DNA from: Chiua virens
Lineage: Eukaryota > Basidiomycota > Agaricomycetes > Boletales > Boletaceae
Direction of reading: 5' to 3'
Assembly (NCBI GenBank): GCA_019787685.1
Contig: JAHNUO010000002.1
Coordinates: 1,860,001-1,924,000, forward strand
DNA length: 64,000 bases
Positions 12,182 through 23,814 of the stretch are shown here, one piece after another (position 1 is the stretch's first letter; every line of letters begins with the position of its first letter). A program made the position numbers and the translations under genes. Below the pieces are notes generated by a model. The model did no database searches, was not told the origin of the DNA, and saw only the letters and a list, made by a program, of their open reading frames with translations.

Positions 12182-14313
12182 TTAAAGCAAGTACCGGAAC
12201 CCTTTCGGACGATTCAGTCTGGCGTCTTCTGCTTCCAACTCCTGATTTAGGTGCTCTAGGTGTTTTCTGAACATCCACATCATAAGAATACTCAGAGAGC
12301 CTGTTGCGATACAAATTGCACAAGATTTTGTATAGGAAGGCCCCCACGTAGATGGCCAAACATAACTGTGGACAGGTGAATTCTAGCTAAGACCAAAGCT
12401 TTGAGATACTCACGAGCCGATTACGTTGCCAAGCTGCGAGAACGCGTTAATGAACGCAAGGGCTACAGCGCGTTTGGAAGCAGGTCGTGGTATGGAGTTA
12501 CTGACCCAAGTCCAGAAGACGATGAAGCCAGCGTAGGACTGAGCCATGAGAAACCTTCGAATATGCGTCGTAAGCGTCAAAGCAAAGCAATGTGAATGCC
12601 ACTCACAATGATGTGTAACGGATCACAATGTTCATACTCAGCATTGCCATCAAAAATCCAAGAATGCCCAAAAGTAGTGGCACGAAAACATGAAAAAAGC
12701 GCTCTCCGCGTGAATCAGAGTGCCTACATGTGAATTGTCAATTTTAGCCCTGGAAAGACATCACCCTGTAGTTCACCTCGATGTTGCAAAACCCACAAGT
12801 GTGGCAAACTGCCCAAGGTGGCGAGCACAGAAGAAGAGTTATCGTCGGGGTATATCCCATGGTCGCCGTCAATGTGGGAAAGAAAGCATGAAATGACAGT
12901 GAAACAACCATGCTTGCCAACGCTACGCAGAGCCACCAAACCTTCCAATCTGAGAGCGCTAACATCAACCCTATAGTCAGCCCTTTTGTGTCGGCCGTTT
13001 CGGTTTCGTCAGTTAAACCGTCTTCTTCCATCCGTAGTTGCGCCAAAGCACGCTCTTGAGGCGTGAGCCACCGGGACGGTGACGTTGGGAAATCTGGCAA
13101 TACGAACACCGCACCGAAGGCGACAAGTACAGTGATTGCCCCCTCGATGTAGAACAACCACCTAGAAGGTCGATTAAACATACTTGAGACGCTCTTCAAA
13201 GATTTATGGGGAATCACCTCCATGCTGCATATCCTAAAACACCGTCCATCGAATCAAGAATTGCAGTTGCTATGAGGGATCCGAGTGCATTGCTGATCAT
13301 GATGCCGCAAGCCAACATTGCAGTTCTTGAACCCAACTCTCTGCGTCTATACCTGTCCAATAAGTCAGCGACACTTACCAAGCGAGAGCGTAGGGAACCT
13401 GCCATCTGGACAGAAGGAATAAAGCCCCAGGAAAGAATGCGGCCTCAACAAATCCAAGGAGGAATCGTGTGAGGAGAGCTCCTCTATATCTATTCCAAAG
13501 AATGGCTCAGACAGTAAAATCTGGAAGAAATGTAGGAGTTACGTGGTGGTTGTGCCTGTATAAGGCTCAGTCAGCTAATAAATGACTAGTTAACGTGCGA
13601 CACAGTACCCGTAAGGATAGACACAACGCCCCAGGCAACCATGCACCCTGAGAGATACATAGAAGGTCTCCCAATATGGTTTAAAAACATATTGCTATGA
13701 GGTCAGGTTAAGTTGATTACTCGCAGAACACAGGACGACGGTATACTTACGACGGTACTTGCATCATGAGATAGCCTACATATAGAGAACTCAATATGTT
13801 GTTGAATTGTTGTCCTTGTAAGTGAAGATCTTCCTCAAAACCACGAAGTCGCGCCGCACTTGAAGGATACAACGATGGCAAATTAAAGTCCGAGGCCATG
13901 ACTATGATTCGTGTCACCCAAGAAGTAACTTACGCAGCGTTGTTACGATCAATCTAGTCATACTAGTAAGAAACACGTTTATGAAATGCTTCACGAATTA
14001 CTCACATAGTTCAAAACGTATATCAACATTAATATTGACATTCGGGTATCTAACTTCCTCAACAAGCTCTTTTCTACACGTTCTCGGTACTCTTGAGATG
14101 AGTATAGCGCGGTTTCGGGATTGGAGAGTACGTCGTCATACAGCTCGGATGTCACAGCAGTCTCCTCGGAGTGCCTGGGCTCAACGGCTTTTAGGACAAG
14201 CGACGGCGCGTGCAGATCGTCAGGAGTCCGAAGGTTTTAAGTTGTAAACTGTTGAAGGGCTCGAACTCACGTAACTGGGAGTAACTGATACTCTCGTATG
14301 CTCGATCTGGCAT
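12182..14313 (-). CDS. Dal5-type MFS anion:cation symporter (allantoate/vitamin permease family)
   Basis: Plasma-membrane permease of the ACS branch of the major facilitator superfamily; substrates in the family include allantoate, nicotinate, biotin and pantothenate. The start at 14313 gives MPDRAYESISYSQL, and the first membrane exon reads MSILMLIYVLNYIDRNNAA. Further landmarks are QFNNILSSLYVGYLMMQVPS, TRFLLGFVEAAFFPGALFLL, RRRELGSRTAMLACG, WLFYIEGAITVLVAFGAVF, SYAGFIVFWTWVSNSIPRP and the tail GFRYLL. About ten short introns keep phase. One extra base near 12809 (between PPWA and FATLVGFA) breaks the frame in an otherwise intact gene. The specific substrate cannot be read from the sequence. 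It is divergent from GatC, 197 bases apart. Confidence 0.88.
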
Positions 14314-14510
14314 CGGGCTGACAAAGTTGATACAAGTATGAAGCGGCGGCGAGGATGGTATATGGGGCCGGCGTTGCAAAATGATGCAGACTGCAATGGT
14401 TGTTCCCCCGACGCCGTTTGTGAGGCTGATAGTATGTACGTATAGGTTCAAACCATTTGCTGAGCCGTGCACCCGTTCCTCGAAGTAAATTTCCACGGCC
14501 CTTTCGCGCC

Positions 14511-15041
14511 ATGTTCATATTGACAAGGTTCCCTCGGGTCCTGCAAGCTCAAGCTCACCAGACGAGTAGGAACGGATGCATGCGGAGTACCCCTAAAGCC
14601 AACCTGGTCCCTTAATGAGCTCATATCTTCGTACCCCTCACCGTCACTCTCCCCCGACACTTTCCGGCGTCTCCACGAACTCTCTGCTCTCATTCCCCCC
14701 GCGGAAGGCACAGTTGAATATGATACTACAAAGAATGAGTTGGATGAGCTTGTCGGACTCGTCGAAGCCGTCAAGCTCGTCGACGTAGATCATGCGACAG
14801 ATGGCTCGATTCCTGATGGACGCGTGTGGCCAGAGAATATTGGGATTCCTTTAACAAAGAAGCTCTTCAACGAGGAAACACACGGGACAATACTTCTCAA
14901 CTACCCAAGCCGGACGCTAGAAGGCATGTATGTTGTGGAAACTGATCGGGGAGGTAGCATAGTTATGGTATGTTTCATCATCTTGTACGCATGGTCCTCG
15001 TCTAACTTTACAAGGTCAATCTCAACAGCCGTGTACAATAG
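14511..15041 (+). CDS. Mitochondrial Glu-tRNA(Gln) amidotransferase subunit C (GatC-like)
   Basis: Small subunit of the mitochondrial GatCAB amidotransferase, which converts Glu-tRNA(Gln) to Gln-tRNA(Gln). The ATG at 14511 opens a basic presequence, MFILTRFPRVLQAQAHQ, that looks like a mitochondrial targeting signal. The GatC core follows: TFRRLHELSALIPPAEGT, a helix ELVGLVEAVKLVDVD, and the proline-bearing GRVWPENIGIPL. An intron (about 14969-15014) leads to a short last exon ending NLNSRVQ. Presequence and core are in different frames, needing one base removed near 14600; a small intron there is an alternative. Its 3' end converges on dUTPase with a gap of only 48 bases. Confidence 0.65.
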
Positions 15042-15089
15042 CATAGGACTAGCAGGATATCACGTATTCACGCATTACAATTTCGATCA

Positions 15090-15815
15090 TCACTTTGATG
15101 ACGAGTTCAGTAACTGAACATGTCCACCCGTTGAGCCGAAACCGTTCACTCCCCGAAGAGTCTCGTCAAGATTCTTTTCAAACGATCAATGTCACGTAGG
15201 CAACATAGTTGGAGGAAGACAAACCTCCACTTCCAGAACGTCCGGAGTGCAGATTTTCTCGAGGACTAGTTGGGCGATGCGGTCGCCCTCTTGCACTGAA
15301 GATTCCGCTCAGCCACTGGTCTACTACTCATATGTCCAAGCCAAATTCACCTTCGAAATTCTGGTCAGATAGATTGAATAGCAGAACGAAGACTGTGCCG
15401 CGATAGTCTGCATCAATGACGCCGGCTCCAGTATCGATCATGAATTTTGAGGCTGCAAAGGTTCGTATCTTAGATGAGTACTTGTGAATCAGAACGCGAT
15501 GCGTACCGAGTCCACTCCGTGGCGCGACGCGTCCATACGTGCCTATGGGGACAGCAATCGAGAGCTGGGTATCGAATCAACGCTTTACCACGTGCGGGAA
15601 TCGTTTTCTTCTCTGCACTTTGTATAGTTTAATGTGGTGCTCTATGCAGCGAAGGAAATGGAATACCTGTAAAGGTCGTACCCAGCCGCGAGCAGTGAGC
15701 CACGAGTAGGTAGTTTGGCCTTCTCTGAGAGTCTCTTGACAAGAAGCTGAGACGAAGAAGAGGATTGTGCCGAGTCCGACATTCTTCGTTTCTTTGGCTG
15801 TGGTTCGACCGTCAT
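15090..15815 (-). CDS. DUT1: Deoxyuridine 5'-triphosphate nucleotidohydrolase (dUTPase)
   Basis: Hydrolyses dUTP to dUMP and keeps uracil out of DNA; trimeric, nuclear or cytosolic. All five family motifs are present. Motif 1 is AAGYDLYSAEK, rebuilt across an intron at about 15662-15610. Motif 2 is APRSGLA. Motif 3 is GVIDADYRG with VLLFNLSDQ. Motif 4 is [13 protein letters not shown]. Motif 5 is [11 protein letters not shown] near the C-terminus after the last intron. The start ATG at 15815 gives [12 protein letters not shown], a possible nuclear localisation signal. One surplus base near 15574 breaks the frame between GKALI and [11 protein letters not shown]. The gene is complete otherwise. 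Confidence 0.93.
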
Positions 15816-15929
15816 GGGGACTACTTGGTAGGGTTGGCGCGGTGTACGCGACGTGTTTGATGTCGGACCTTGAAAGCGCGTCAACTCAGACAACAAATAG
15901 CAGTAGCTACCCCTGTCGTTTGCTCTTCC

Positions 15930-17814
15930 ATGGATTTGTCCCAGCAAGAACTTCCGCTAACAGCCTACTTCACCAGGAATAGTAAAGAGGTCAGACCTCG
16001 CACCGTACGGCGCAAGACAGCCAGGCCTGTCGAAGTATCACAGTCGCCAGCGCGCTCTCCAAAGCGGAGGCGAACCACCGCGAGCTCATCAAAGAGTCGT
16101 GCGGGCTCGTCCAAGCCATCTCCAACAACATTGCAACTTCCCACACCAGCTGCTTCCGCTAGAAAGCGTGTGCGCGGCAGAGAATTACCAGGCACAACGC
16201 CCGTGGCAACACCTGCCTTCTGTTGAACTCAATACGACGCTCTCGAGCGAGAAGGGTCTTGCGCAGCCGGACTCTGGGTCTGTCCCTTCCAAACCACTTC
16301 AGTCATTACGCGAGCGTTCAGAGGCTGTTTCTGAGGCGACCCTTGCAACACTGTCTACTAGTCGGGAAAGAACAACCGAACACACTGGAATCGTGTCTTC
16401 CCCTAGATGCCGACTCCATAATAACACAGAGGCCTGCATTATAACCCCACGGACATTGTCACGGAGAGCACCCAAGACCATCCATGACATTCACGACCAA
16501 TCACCTTTGGCACACTCTAATTGTCCCTCGCTCCCCAAGCCAAGCCAAGCCACTCCGATATCTTCGTGTTCTCCGGTCACCGTCGATTGCTGTGACCCAT
16601 TCCACGCCTACGAGAAGGATAACAGGACCTTGTTTCCTCGGGAAGATCCATTTCTACCACTTGAGCGGACGCTTCATTCAGTCAGAAAGACCGAATGGAC
16701 AAGCGTCTGATGACCCTCTTATACCCGCAATTCCTGTTCCGTCCTCTCAGAGTCAATACCTTCTTGATCCCGATGCAACACCTAAACACAAGCGATATTC
16801 TCAACGGATAGACCATGTCGCCTCTTCTCAAACTCAGGAGGAAGTAGAACTGACGTTGGCGATGTCTCATAACTCTGCTGCTATGGCCCGTTCATTAGTA
16901 GGACACACTCCCGCAACGTGAGCTTCATACCGATATTGTGATATCCAATCTCGCTTACCATGTCTCAGATTCACTCCGTCCAGAACTGCCCGGGTCCCTT
17001 GTGCCAGTAGTAATAAGCGGAAAAGTCAAGGTTATTCTCTACCTTCGGTTCCTATTGGGTCCCCCAACTCTCCTCATTCATCCCGCTGCCTTTTGGAAAA
17101 CAAAGCGTCAGATGAACGCTCGTCCAAGTTATCGAGTCCTCTACGAAGAGATGCATTAACGCCATCTCACTCTCCCAGTTACAAGAACCAGAGAAAGACG
17201 CTTCGGAGTCTTCCTCGTCACGAATCGATTGAGAATATCCCACCTGTACACACAGAAGAAGATTCGTTGACGGAACCTGAATCTGAATTGGATGTTGTTC
17301 AGGTAAGTGAAAGACTTGTCGTCCACCTTGATCCTCCTATATGAAAATGAGCCAGGTCCCTCCTCGATCACTAGTTCGTAAGGACGCATGCACTACGATT
17401 CGTAGTGGGTTTACTCAAGGTAATCTTTCGAGTACGGAAGACGATTCGGCAACCGAAGCAGAGTCCGACACAGAGTTCCATAAATGTCTTGCTGGAATTG
17501 GTAGGAAACCACATGTCATGTATCATTCTAAAGTCTCGAAGGAACGTCCGCCCCCACCTCCGGTCATCTCCCCACTCGTTTCTCCTGCCAGACCGCGCAT
17601 CGCTCCTGGACCTCCGAATATGGACTTCAGCCAATTCTGCGCACAGGAAGGCACCGGCTTGAGCGTCCCAGGTTCATATGTTCCTTTCGCCTCAGCTCTG
17701 GAACAAATCCAAGCAGGCGCGGGATCACTGCCTTCGATTGTCCGGGATTTCGTTCGTATGTTTCCCGGCGACGAAAGTTATCCTGCAGACTTTCCAGAGT
17801 CCCTACGAGCCTAG
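15930..17814 (+). CDS. Uncharacterised serine/proline-rich disordered protein
   Basis: I do not recognise this gene. The ATG at 15930 gives MDLSQQELPLTAYFTRN. This and the following basic stretch (RRKTARP, SPKRRRT) suggest a nuclear, chromatin-associated protein; the opening QQELPLTAYF is reminiscent of short partner-binding motifs but that is a guess. The middle is low-complexity serine, proline and threonine. Two introns with good borders (after GHTPAT at about 16918, and after ELDVVQ at about 17302) keep phase. The C-terminal 60 residues look folded, with FASALEQIQAGAGSLPSIVR and DFVRMFPGDESYPADFPESL. Two frame changes near 16215 and 16690 each equal one extra base or an unrecognised intron. 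It is divergent from dUTPase, 114 bases apart. Confidence 0.6.
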
Positions 17815-17893
17815 GATGTCGAGCAAGCGTACGCTGTTACAAAGTTCGTAAATTTGTCTTACGGCGAATACATGTACTGCACTTTCGTTGAAG

Positions 17894-19643
17894 CTATTCT
17901 ATACCCACTCGCGAACGAGGGGTTACTTCTACCTCTTGTACTATCGGGAGATTCCCATCTGACGCGGCACCGTGGGGGGCCCGAAAGGTCACTCCTGAGT
18001 TTTCGACCTGCCCCGTAAGAGCCGCCGCGGCCGATACTCTGGCTACACTCACACTCGCACCCTTCTCGGCTCCCACTTGTGCGAGCTTGTCGTCGTCAGC
18101 GACTTGATCCCCAAATACTTCTCCAAGTTCTTCGAGTGTCTTGTGTGCGGTCTCGGGGTAGACGAACCAAACCACGATGAACGAAAGGATGCAGAAGCCG
18201 ACCAAGAGGAAGTAATAACCTGCACCCATGACCTGGAAGAGTGGGGGTGTGATGAACGCGATGACGAAGTTGAACAACCAGTTGGTGCTCGTGCTCAACG
18301 ACATGCCTTTGGCGCGTGCGCGGAGCGGGAAGATCTCAGCGCCAAGAAGCCAAGGACCTGGTCCCCAGGTAGCGCCAAAGAAGAAGAGGTAGAAGCAAAC
18401 GCCGAAAAAGAGGCCATTGGCAGCGGGGATGCGGGAAGGCCCTACGGGAAGGCTGTCGGCGTAGTACTGGAGACCGCCGACGATGGAGAGGGACGCTGCT
18501 AGCACGACGCTACCGATTAAGAGGAAGGCGCGGCGACCCCACTTGTCGATGAGGAACATGGCAGGGATAGTACCGGCACAATACACGAGGGCACAAACGC
18601 CAGCGTAGAGGAGGGAGCGGGTGATGGTGAACCCGGCGCGAGTCAAGTTGGACGGCAAGAAGTACAGGATAGCGTTGATGCCGTTGAGCTGCGCAAACAT
18701 CTGACAGGTGATGCCAACGATAGAACGGCGGGTGTATTGACAAAAGACCTGACGCCAGGTAGCTTGGCCCATCTTACGCTCAAAGTCGACGGTGGTAACG
18801 ATTTCGACGTATGTCGCGAGGACCTTGGGGTGTCTTGTATCGCCGGCCGCATGAAGATCTGCGAGGACATGCAAGCCTTCTTGTTCGAAGCCGTTTGCCA
18901 CGAGCCATCTTGGCGTTTCAGGAAGAATGAATGTCCAAGCGACGAGGATACCGGCAAGCGCAGCTTGCACGACGTACGGACCTCTCCAGGAGATCTCGGA
19001 AGGAATGGCGAAAAAGAAACCAAACCCAACCCAAGCGGAGACCGCGTAACCAAGGTTTAAGCAGATGTATTCGATACAAACGAAGAGGCCGCGTGCATGA
19101 CCGGGGGCTATCTCGCACTGCAGGACAGGAACGGTCATGGAAAGGATGCCGACGCCGATTCCTTGGATCGATCGACCAGCGATCAAAGTTGCAAGGTTAG
19201 GCGCGAAGATTTGGATGAAGGCGGCGATAAGGTACATGGTTGCACCGAGACGAACTGACATGCGGCGGCCCATGACATCGCAGATGTAGGCTGCCAGGAA
19301 GGACGCAAAGAACGCGGTGATATTCAAGCAGGAAACGGTAATGGCTGCCAGTTGGGTGAGCACACTGAACGGAGCGGGGCACGAGAGAGAACGAACCTTG
19401 GACCCAGGGGTCGACACCTGTGTCGCCGGCCTGGATTTGTGCCATTGTCACCGTCTGCCCGAACATGCGTTTGATGAAAGATGGTTGGACTTGTACCGCG
19501 GCGATGATCCCCTGCCCGTAGCCGAACATCGCATCGCCCAGCGACGCGAGCGCGGAGGACATGTACAGGAGTGGCCTGCCAACCATCCATCTTGGATAAC
19601 GAGCGGAGTAGACTCGCGGCCGCAAGCGGTCAGTGAGTGTCAT
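17894..19643 (-). CDS. MFS sugar porter (hexose transporter-like)
   Basis: Twelve-helix sugar:proton symporter or facilitator of about 565 residues in the plasma membrane. The start at 19643 gives MTLTDRLRPRVYSARYPR. Intron 19396-19345 joins DPWVQ to AITVSCLNITAFFASFL. Sugar-porter landmarks are DVMGRRMSVRLGA, AGRSIQGIGVGILSM, the loop motif LPETPRWLVANG, FAQLNGINAILYFLP, DKWGRRAFLLIG, and the closing YPETAHKTLEELGEVFG. The cytoplasmic C-tail is about 70 residues and alanine-rich. The long second exon is unbroken. Only one intron is present, in contrast to the other transporters here. Substrate cannot be read directly; quinate or hexose are both possible in this family. Confidence 0.92.
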
Positions 19644-19995
19644 GACGTTCAAGGGAGAGTAGTAAGTTGTGAATGTACAGGGGACGGGAAACGAGAATAT
19701 GGGTGTAGTTCCGGCCCAGCAAGGTATTTATATGGTTCAGCGAGGACGTACATGTTCTGAGACTTACCCTGGCCCGAATTAAAATCGGGCGAGCTTTTGG
19801 TCATCACCGCGGAAAGCACTTCAATGACCATGATCTTTGCGTCATGCGTATCAGGTTTACCTTGAATGTCCTTGTTATCGCGGACTCGGAGGTGTTCCGA
19901 ACGGATCACAGCAGGGGTCATTTCAGATTTGGGCATCCCGACCAAATAAATCCACCCACACGACCACTTGCTGCTCTTGATAAAGAACTTCTAAC
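19644..19995. promoter_or_regulatory. Divergent intergenic region sugar porter/SDR
   Basis: About 350 bases between two divergent starts, so both promoters lie here. I recognise no specific binding site and no gene. Confidence 0.4.
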
Positions 19996-21381
19996 ATGAC
20001 TCGTCTTCAACACAAAGTCGGTTCTCAGTTTATTCTCCATTGAATGGGCTGATTCTGATCTTGAAAGTCTGCGCTCGTCACGGGTGCTGGTTCGTGAGTC
20101 TGAAGCTTCGCATGTGTCTATCAACGGATGATCGATGATCGCTCACAGCGGTATCGGGCTTGAAACATCATTGCTCTTCGCAAAAGAGGGCGCGAATGTC
20201 TTGCTAGTAGACATAAATCTGCCAGCTGCTGAAAAAGGCGCATCCTTGATAAACCAGAGGTTTCCGAACGTGAAAGCATTGGCGGTCAAGGTGGACGTGT
20301 CGAAGGAAGAAGATATCAAATCTGCCGTCGAGCTTGCCGTCAAAGAATTCGGCAGGCTCGATATTATGGTGCGAGACCGAGTCGTGTTTGTTTGAGACCT
20401 CTATTCACCCAACGTTCTAGTTCAATAATGCTGGCGAGTCGGACGCGCATATATTATACTGGCTTCCTTTCTGAACGACTACAGGAATCATGCATCCTGA
20501 GGACGACAATGCCCTCAACACCGAGGAGCGGATCTGGGACCTTACAATGTCGATCAACGTCAAAGGTGTCTGGTGGGGATGCAAGTACGCAATTCTCGCG
20601 ATGCGGCAGAATCCCGTGGATGAGTCAAAGGGACTCCATACTGGAGGAAGCATCATCAACACAGCGAGCTTCGTAGCTATCATGGGGGCAGCTACTCCTC
20701 AGCTGGCTTGTGGGTATTCCCGGACACTGGCGCGTCGCTGTGGGGTCACTGATCCTTTATTATAGACACTGCTTCAAAGGTACATCCGCCTGATAATTGT
20801 TCTGTCTTTGACTTGATTTCAATGCAAGGGAGCTGTGCTCGCAATGACTCGCGAGCTTGCTATGGTGCACGCCAGAGAAGGCATTCGTCTGAACTCGCTT
20901 TGCCCGTGAGTATGATCATGATCCTCCCCTGCCCTCGCTCCCATACTAAATCCGAGTCCGTCCTTAGCGGCCCTCTGAAGACTCGTGAGTGATAATCTCC
21001 TCGGGAATATGCGACCCAATTTGACCAACGATTTAGCTCTTTTGATGGATTTCTTGAACACTGACGAGAAGAAGAACCGCCGCCTCGTTCATCTTCCCAT
21101 GGGTCGTTTTGGTGAAGCAATCGAACAGGCAAACGCTACCCTTTTCCGTATGTGCAGTTGAGTTTTCGTATGGTTCACCTCTAAGTCTTCTGTATCGTCA
21201 GTGGCGAGTGATGACAGTAGCTATATCACGGTAAATCCCTAGAATCGTCTTCTCACACGATGGTGCATTGCTCAGTGGTGTTCAACAGGGCACCGATTTC
21301 AAAGTGGATGGTGGCCTGACATCGTGCTACGTTACTCCACTCGGAGAACCTGCTGTGGCCGCTCCTGCAAGCCTAATTTAA
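19996..21381 (+). CDS. Short-chain dehydrogenase/reductase
   Basis: NAD(P)-dependent oxidoreductase of the classical SDR fold, substrate unknown. Exon 1 gives MTRLQHK. The coenzyme glycine motif SALVTGAGSGIG is split by an intron. NNAG (structural) is joined to IMHPEDD through a GC-AG intron at 20434-20484. The catalytic serine region is SIINTASFVAIMGA. The catalytic Tyr and Lys of YTASK are completed by a 14-base microexon at 20766-20779. The end reads GTDFKVDGGLTSCYVTPLGE and stops at 21381. Later motifs are IRLNSLCPGPLKT and LPMGRFGEA, typical of the family. The gene has about ten exons in 1.4 kb. Confidence 0.9.
20434..20484 (+). other. GC-AG intron in the SDR gene
   Basis: The donor reads GCTG|GCGAGT. 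Only splicing here restores the conserved NNAG motif followed by IMHPEDD. A GT donor at a usable position and phase is not visible. The 51-base length is normal for this genome. Confidence 0.7.
20766..20779 (+). other. 14-base microexon carrying the SDR catalytic lysine
   Basis: The previous exon ends with one base of the catalytic tyrosine codon. This microexon supplies its other two bases plus Thr-Ala-Ser-Lys. Both flanking introns have GT and AG ends and phase is kept. Confidence 0.75.
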
Positions 21382-21848
21382 TGATCGAGTCCGCACGTCG
21401 TAAATAAATTGGTGTGTGTACATAAATTCCGTTATACTTGGTTAGCAAAGTTCCTCACGAAACTAATAGTCATCCTTGGGCCTAAGGCTTTGACTAGATA
21501 TGCCCCAGATCCTCGGACACTCTACTGTAATCCCGTACGTTTGCCCAATGGATTCCCGTGTCGCCAATGTGATGCGGGCCTCCTGGATTCAGAAGGCACG
21601 CAGATGTGACTCGTACTATATCACACATGTAAGTATATGTCGAGTTTCAGGAAATGTATTCCCTGCGTGTGTTCATCTCAGAGAATCCCGACCACGAGAA
21701 AAATTGAATACAAAATTGGACCATAAAATACTGGATTGGAAACGACAGATACGAATACAGGAATAGTGATGACAACAAAAAGCAACGCGATCCATTCCGC
21801 ATAAATCAAAACGTTTGTCCGTATCGGCGATGCGTATCAGAGCATGCC
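21382..21848. other. Convergent 3' interval SDR/MPO1
   Basis: About 465 bases between converging stops, with only short open frames. Presumably 3' untranslated sequence of both genes. Confidence 0.4.
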
Positions 21849-22689
21849 TCAGATCACCTTCTTCTCTGCAGCGCGACGCTTCTCAGCCTGCTCTTTGCGT
21901 ATCTTGGCAATCTCCTTTCCAATGTCGTTCTTGAGTTGTTTCTGCAACTCCGGACGATAACCAAGCTTGAAGAGTAATTCCAAGTGGACGAAAAAGGGGG
22001 CAAGTACAAACGCTTTACAGGTATCTTGAGCAGCGAGTCACTTACGCAGTGGGAAACATACCTCCAACAATATTGTCAAGCAACGCCGGTGCACGACCTT
22101 CTGCAAGTCCATGACCAAGGAATTGCGCAACCCACGAGACAACTTGGACGATGACGGCGTCTCGAATTCCGTTAGAACGGTATGCATAAGCTGTGGCTGA
22201 CAAGAGCGACAAGATCATCTGTGGTGCATAGAGGATCTGACGGCCCGAATTGGTTTAATCGATTTGGTCTGGGAATTTACGGTGAACTTACGGCTGCTGT
22301 GGAATCGAGAATGAGGTAATAGGTCAGATAGAATGCGGTGGTGATTGCGGGCGTATTCAAGTCGAAAACGAGGTAGTCACTAAACACATGATGGACGGAA
22401 GGGAGAAAGGAGGGTGAGGGAATGCGAGTAGCGAGGACCAAAGCACTCCTGGGGGACACGTGTTAGAGATGATAAGGCTAATAATGAAGCAGGATTAAAG
22501 AAGGCAAGGAAAGCGACGTACCAGAGAAGAGCTGGTACACCGAAGATGTGGATGAGCACGTTGATGGGATGAGAATGGTAGGCGCCATAGAAAGCGAGCT
22601 AAAGAACCCCATGAGATATATGAAGTCAAATCGGGAGGTACGCTGGATAAGATACGCACTTGTTTTCGGACATCAAACAAAGAGGACAT
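21849..22689 (-). CDS. MPO1: Mpo1-type 2-hydroxy fatty acid dioxygenase (DUF962)
   Basis: Endoplasmic-reticulum iron-dependent dioxygenase that shortens 2-hydroxy fatty acids during phytosphingosine breakdown (yeast Mpo1/Ygl010w). The start at 22689 gives MSSLFDVRKQ. After an intron comes the metal-site region AFYGAYHSHPINVLIHIFG, with the HxHPxNxxxH histidines. Later parts are a membrane segment (AITTAFYLTYYLIL), VVSWVAQFLGHGLAEGRAPA with the second histidine motif, and FFVHLELLFKLGYRPEL. The charged C-tail ends EKRRAAEKKVI. Four to five short introns keep phase. It is divergent from SEC22, about 250 bases between starts. Confidence 0.88.
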
Positions 22690-22936
22690 GGTGGAGAGAA
22701 AAACGACTGGATGGCTAGGAGACACACGTTTGTCAAAGGCAGTGATCTCACCCTATTACGATCACGTTCGACTCTGAGGTAATGGTCGATTGTGCACTTT
22801 GGTAGTGCTGTCTAATCGAAGACTCGATGCCTGAGTACTGAGGTGACTGACTCGGAGTAGGGAGGATCAATAATAGCCGGCCACGTGATTCGTTCCCCAT
22901 TGTCTCGGACTGTACAGCGTGTTCCACGTTGAAAGT

Positions 22937-23814
22937 ATGGTTCGCTCTACCATCATAGTCCGTGCAGGCCGATGCGCTGCCCCTCGCTGCCAGTGTCGAC
23001 GACGAGCAGGTTCACATTTCATTTCGTCTTGGACAATGCCAGTTACTGATGCATTCCTCAGACAGAGCAAGCGTTGCAGGAGCACAAACAACAGGCAAAA
23101 CTAATATTTAGGCGCATCACCCCCAACGCCGAGCCACGGTGCTCCATTGAAAGTGGCCAATACACCCTTCAGTGAGTCACCTTTTCCTCTTAAAAGACCA
23201 AATATCAATGCTTCCTTCAGCTACCTTCTTGCAGACAATGTTGTATTTCTGACCATCGCGGACAAGTCATACCCTCGGAAACTGGCATTTTCGTATCTCG
23301 AGGAATTATCCAAGGAGTTTTCCTTGTCGTACGGCTCGAAAGTTGAGTCGGTGCGGAAGCCGTATGCCTTCATCGGGTTTGGTTTGTACTAGCAGTTTAG
23401 CCGCCCCAAGCCACGCATTCACAAGTTCTGTCAAAGATACATTCATGTCAAAGACCGCACGGTTATATCGAGATACAAGGGCTGCCAGTGCCGCGGGGAG
23501 CTCGAGCTTGGACAAGCTAAACGACGAACTGCAGGATGTCACCCGTATAATGACGAAGAATATGGAAGAACTTCTCTGGCGAGGAGATTCGCTGGATAGT
23601 GAGCCCGTTTCTTTCCTCTCTTTGTTTCGTGGTTCTGACTCGACTCCCCTTCCTTTCAGAAATGTCACATCTTTCTACTTCACTCCGCTCAGAGTCGGAG
23701 AGGTATCGTAAAGCGGCAAGGAATGTCAATATTCAAGCCATGCTACGACAGTACGCACCATTCGGTGCCGTGGCTATACTATTTTTCATTCTGTTATGGT
23801 GGCGTTTTTCATGA
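22937..23814 (+). CDS. SEC22: Vesicle SNARE Sec22
   Basis: R-SNARE of ER-Golgi transport. The start at 22937 gives MVRSTIIVRA, then the longin domain (ADALPLAASVDDEQ, LIFRRITPNAEPRCSIESG, FLTIADKSYPRKLAFSYLEE). The SNARE motif runs SSSLDKLNDELQDVTRIMTK and NMEELLWRGDSLDKMSHLST, with the central arginine. A C-terminal anchor (FGAVAILFFILLWWRFS) closes the protein at 23814. Introns after DDEQ, YTLH, FIGF and DSLD keep phase. One surplus G at about 22967, between RA and ADALP, breaks the frame close to the N-terminus. Confidence 0.95.
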
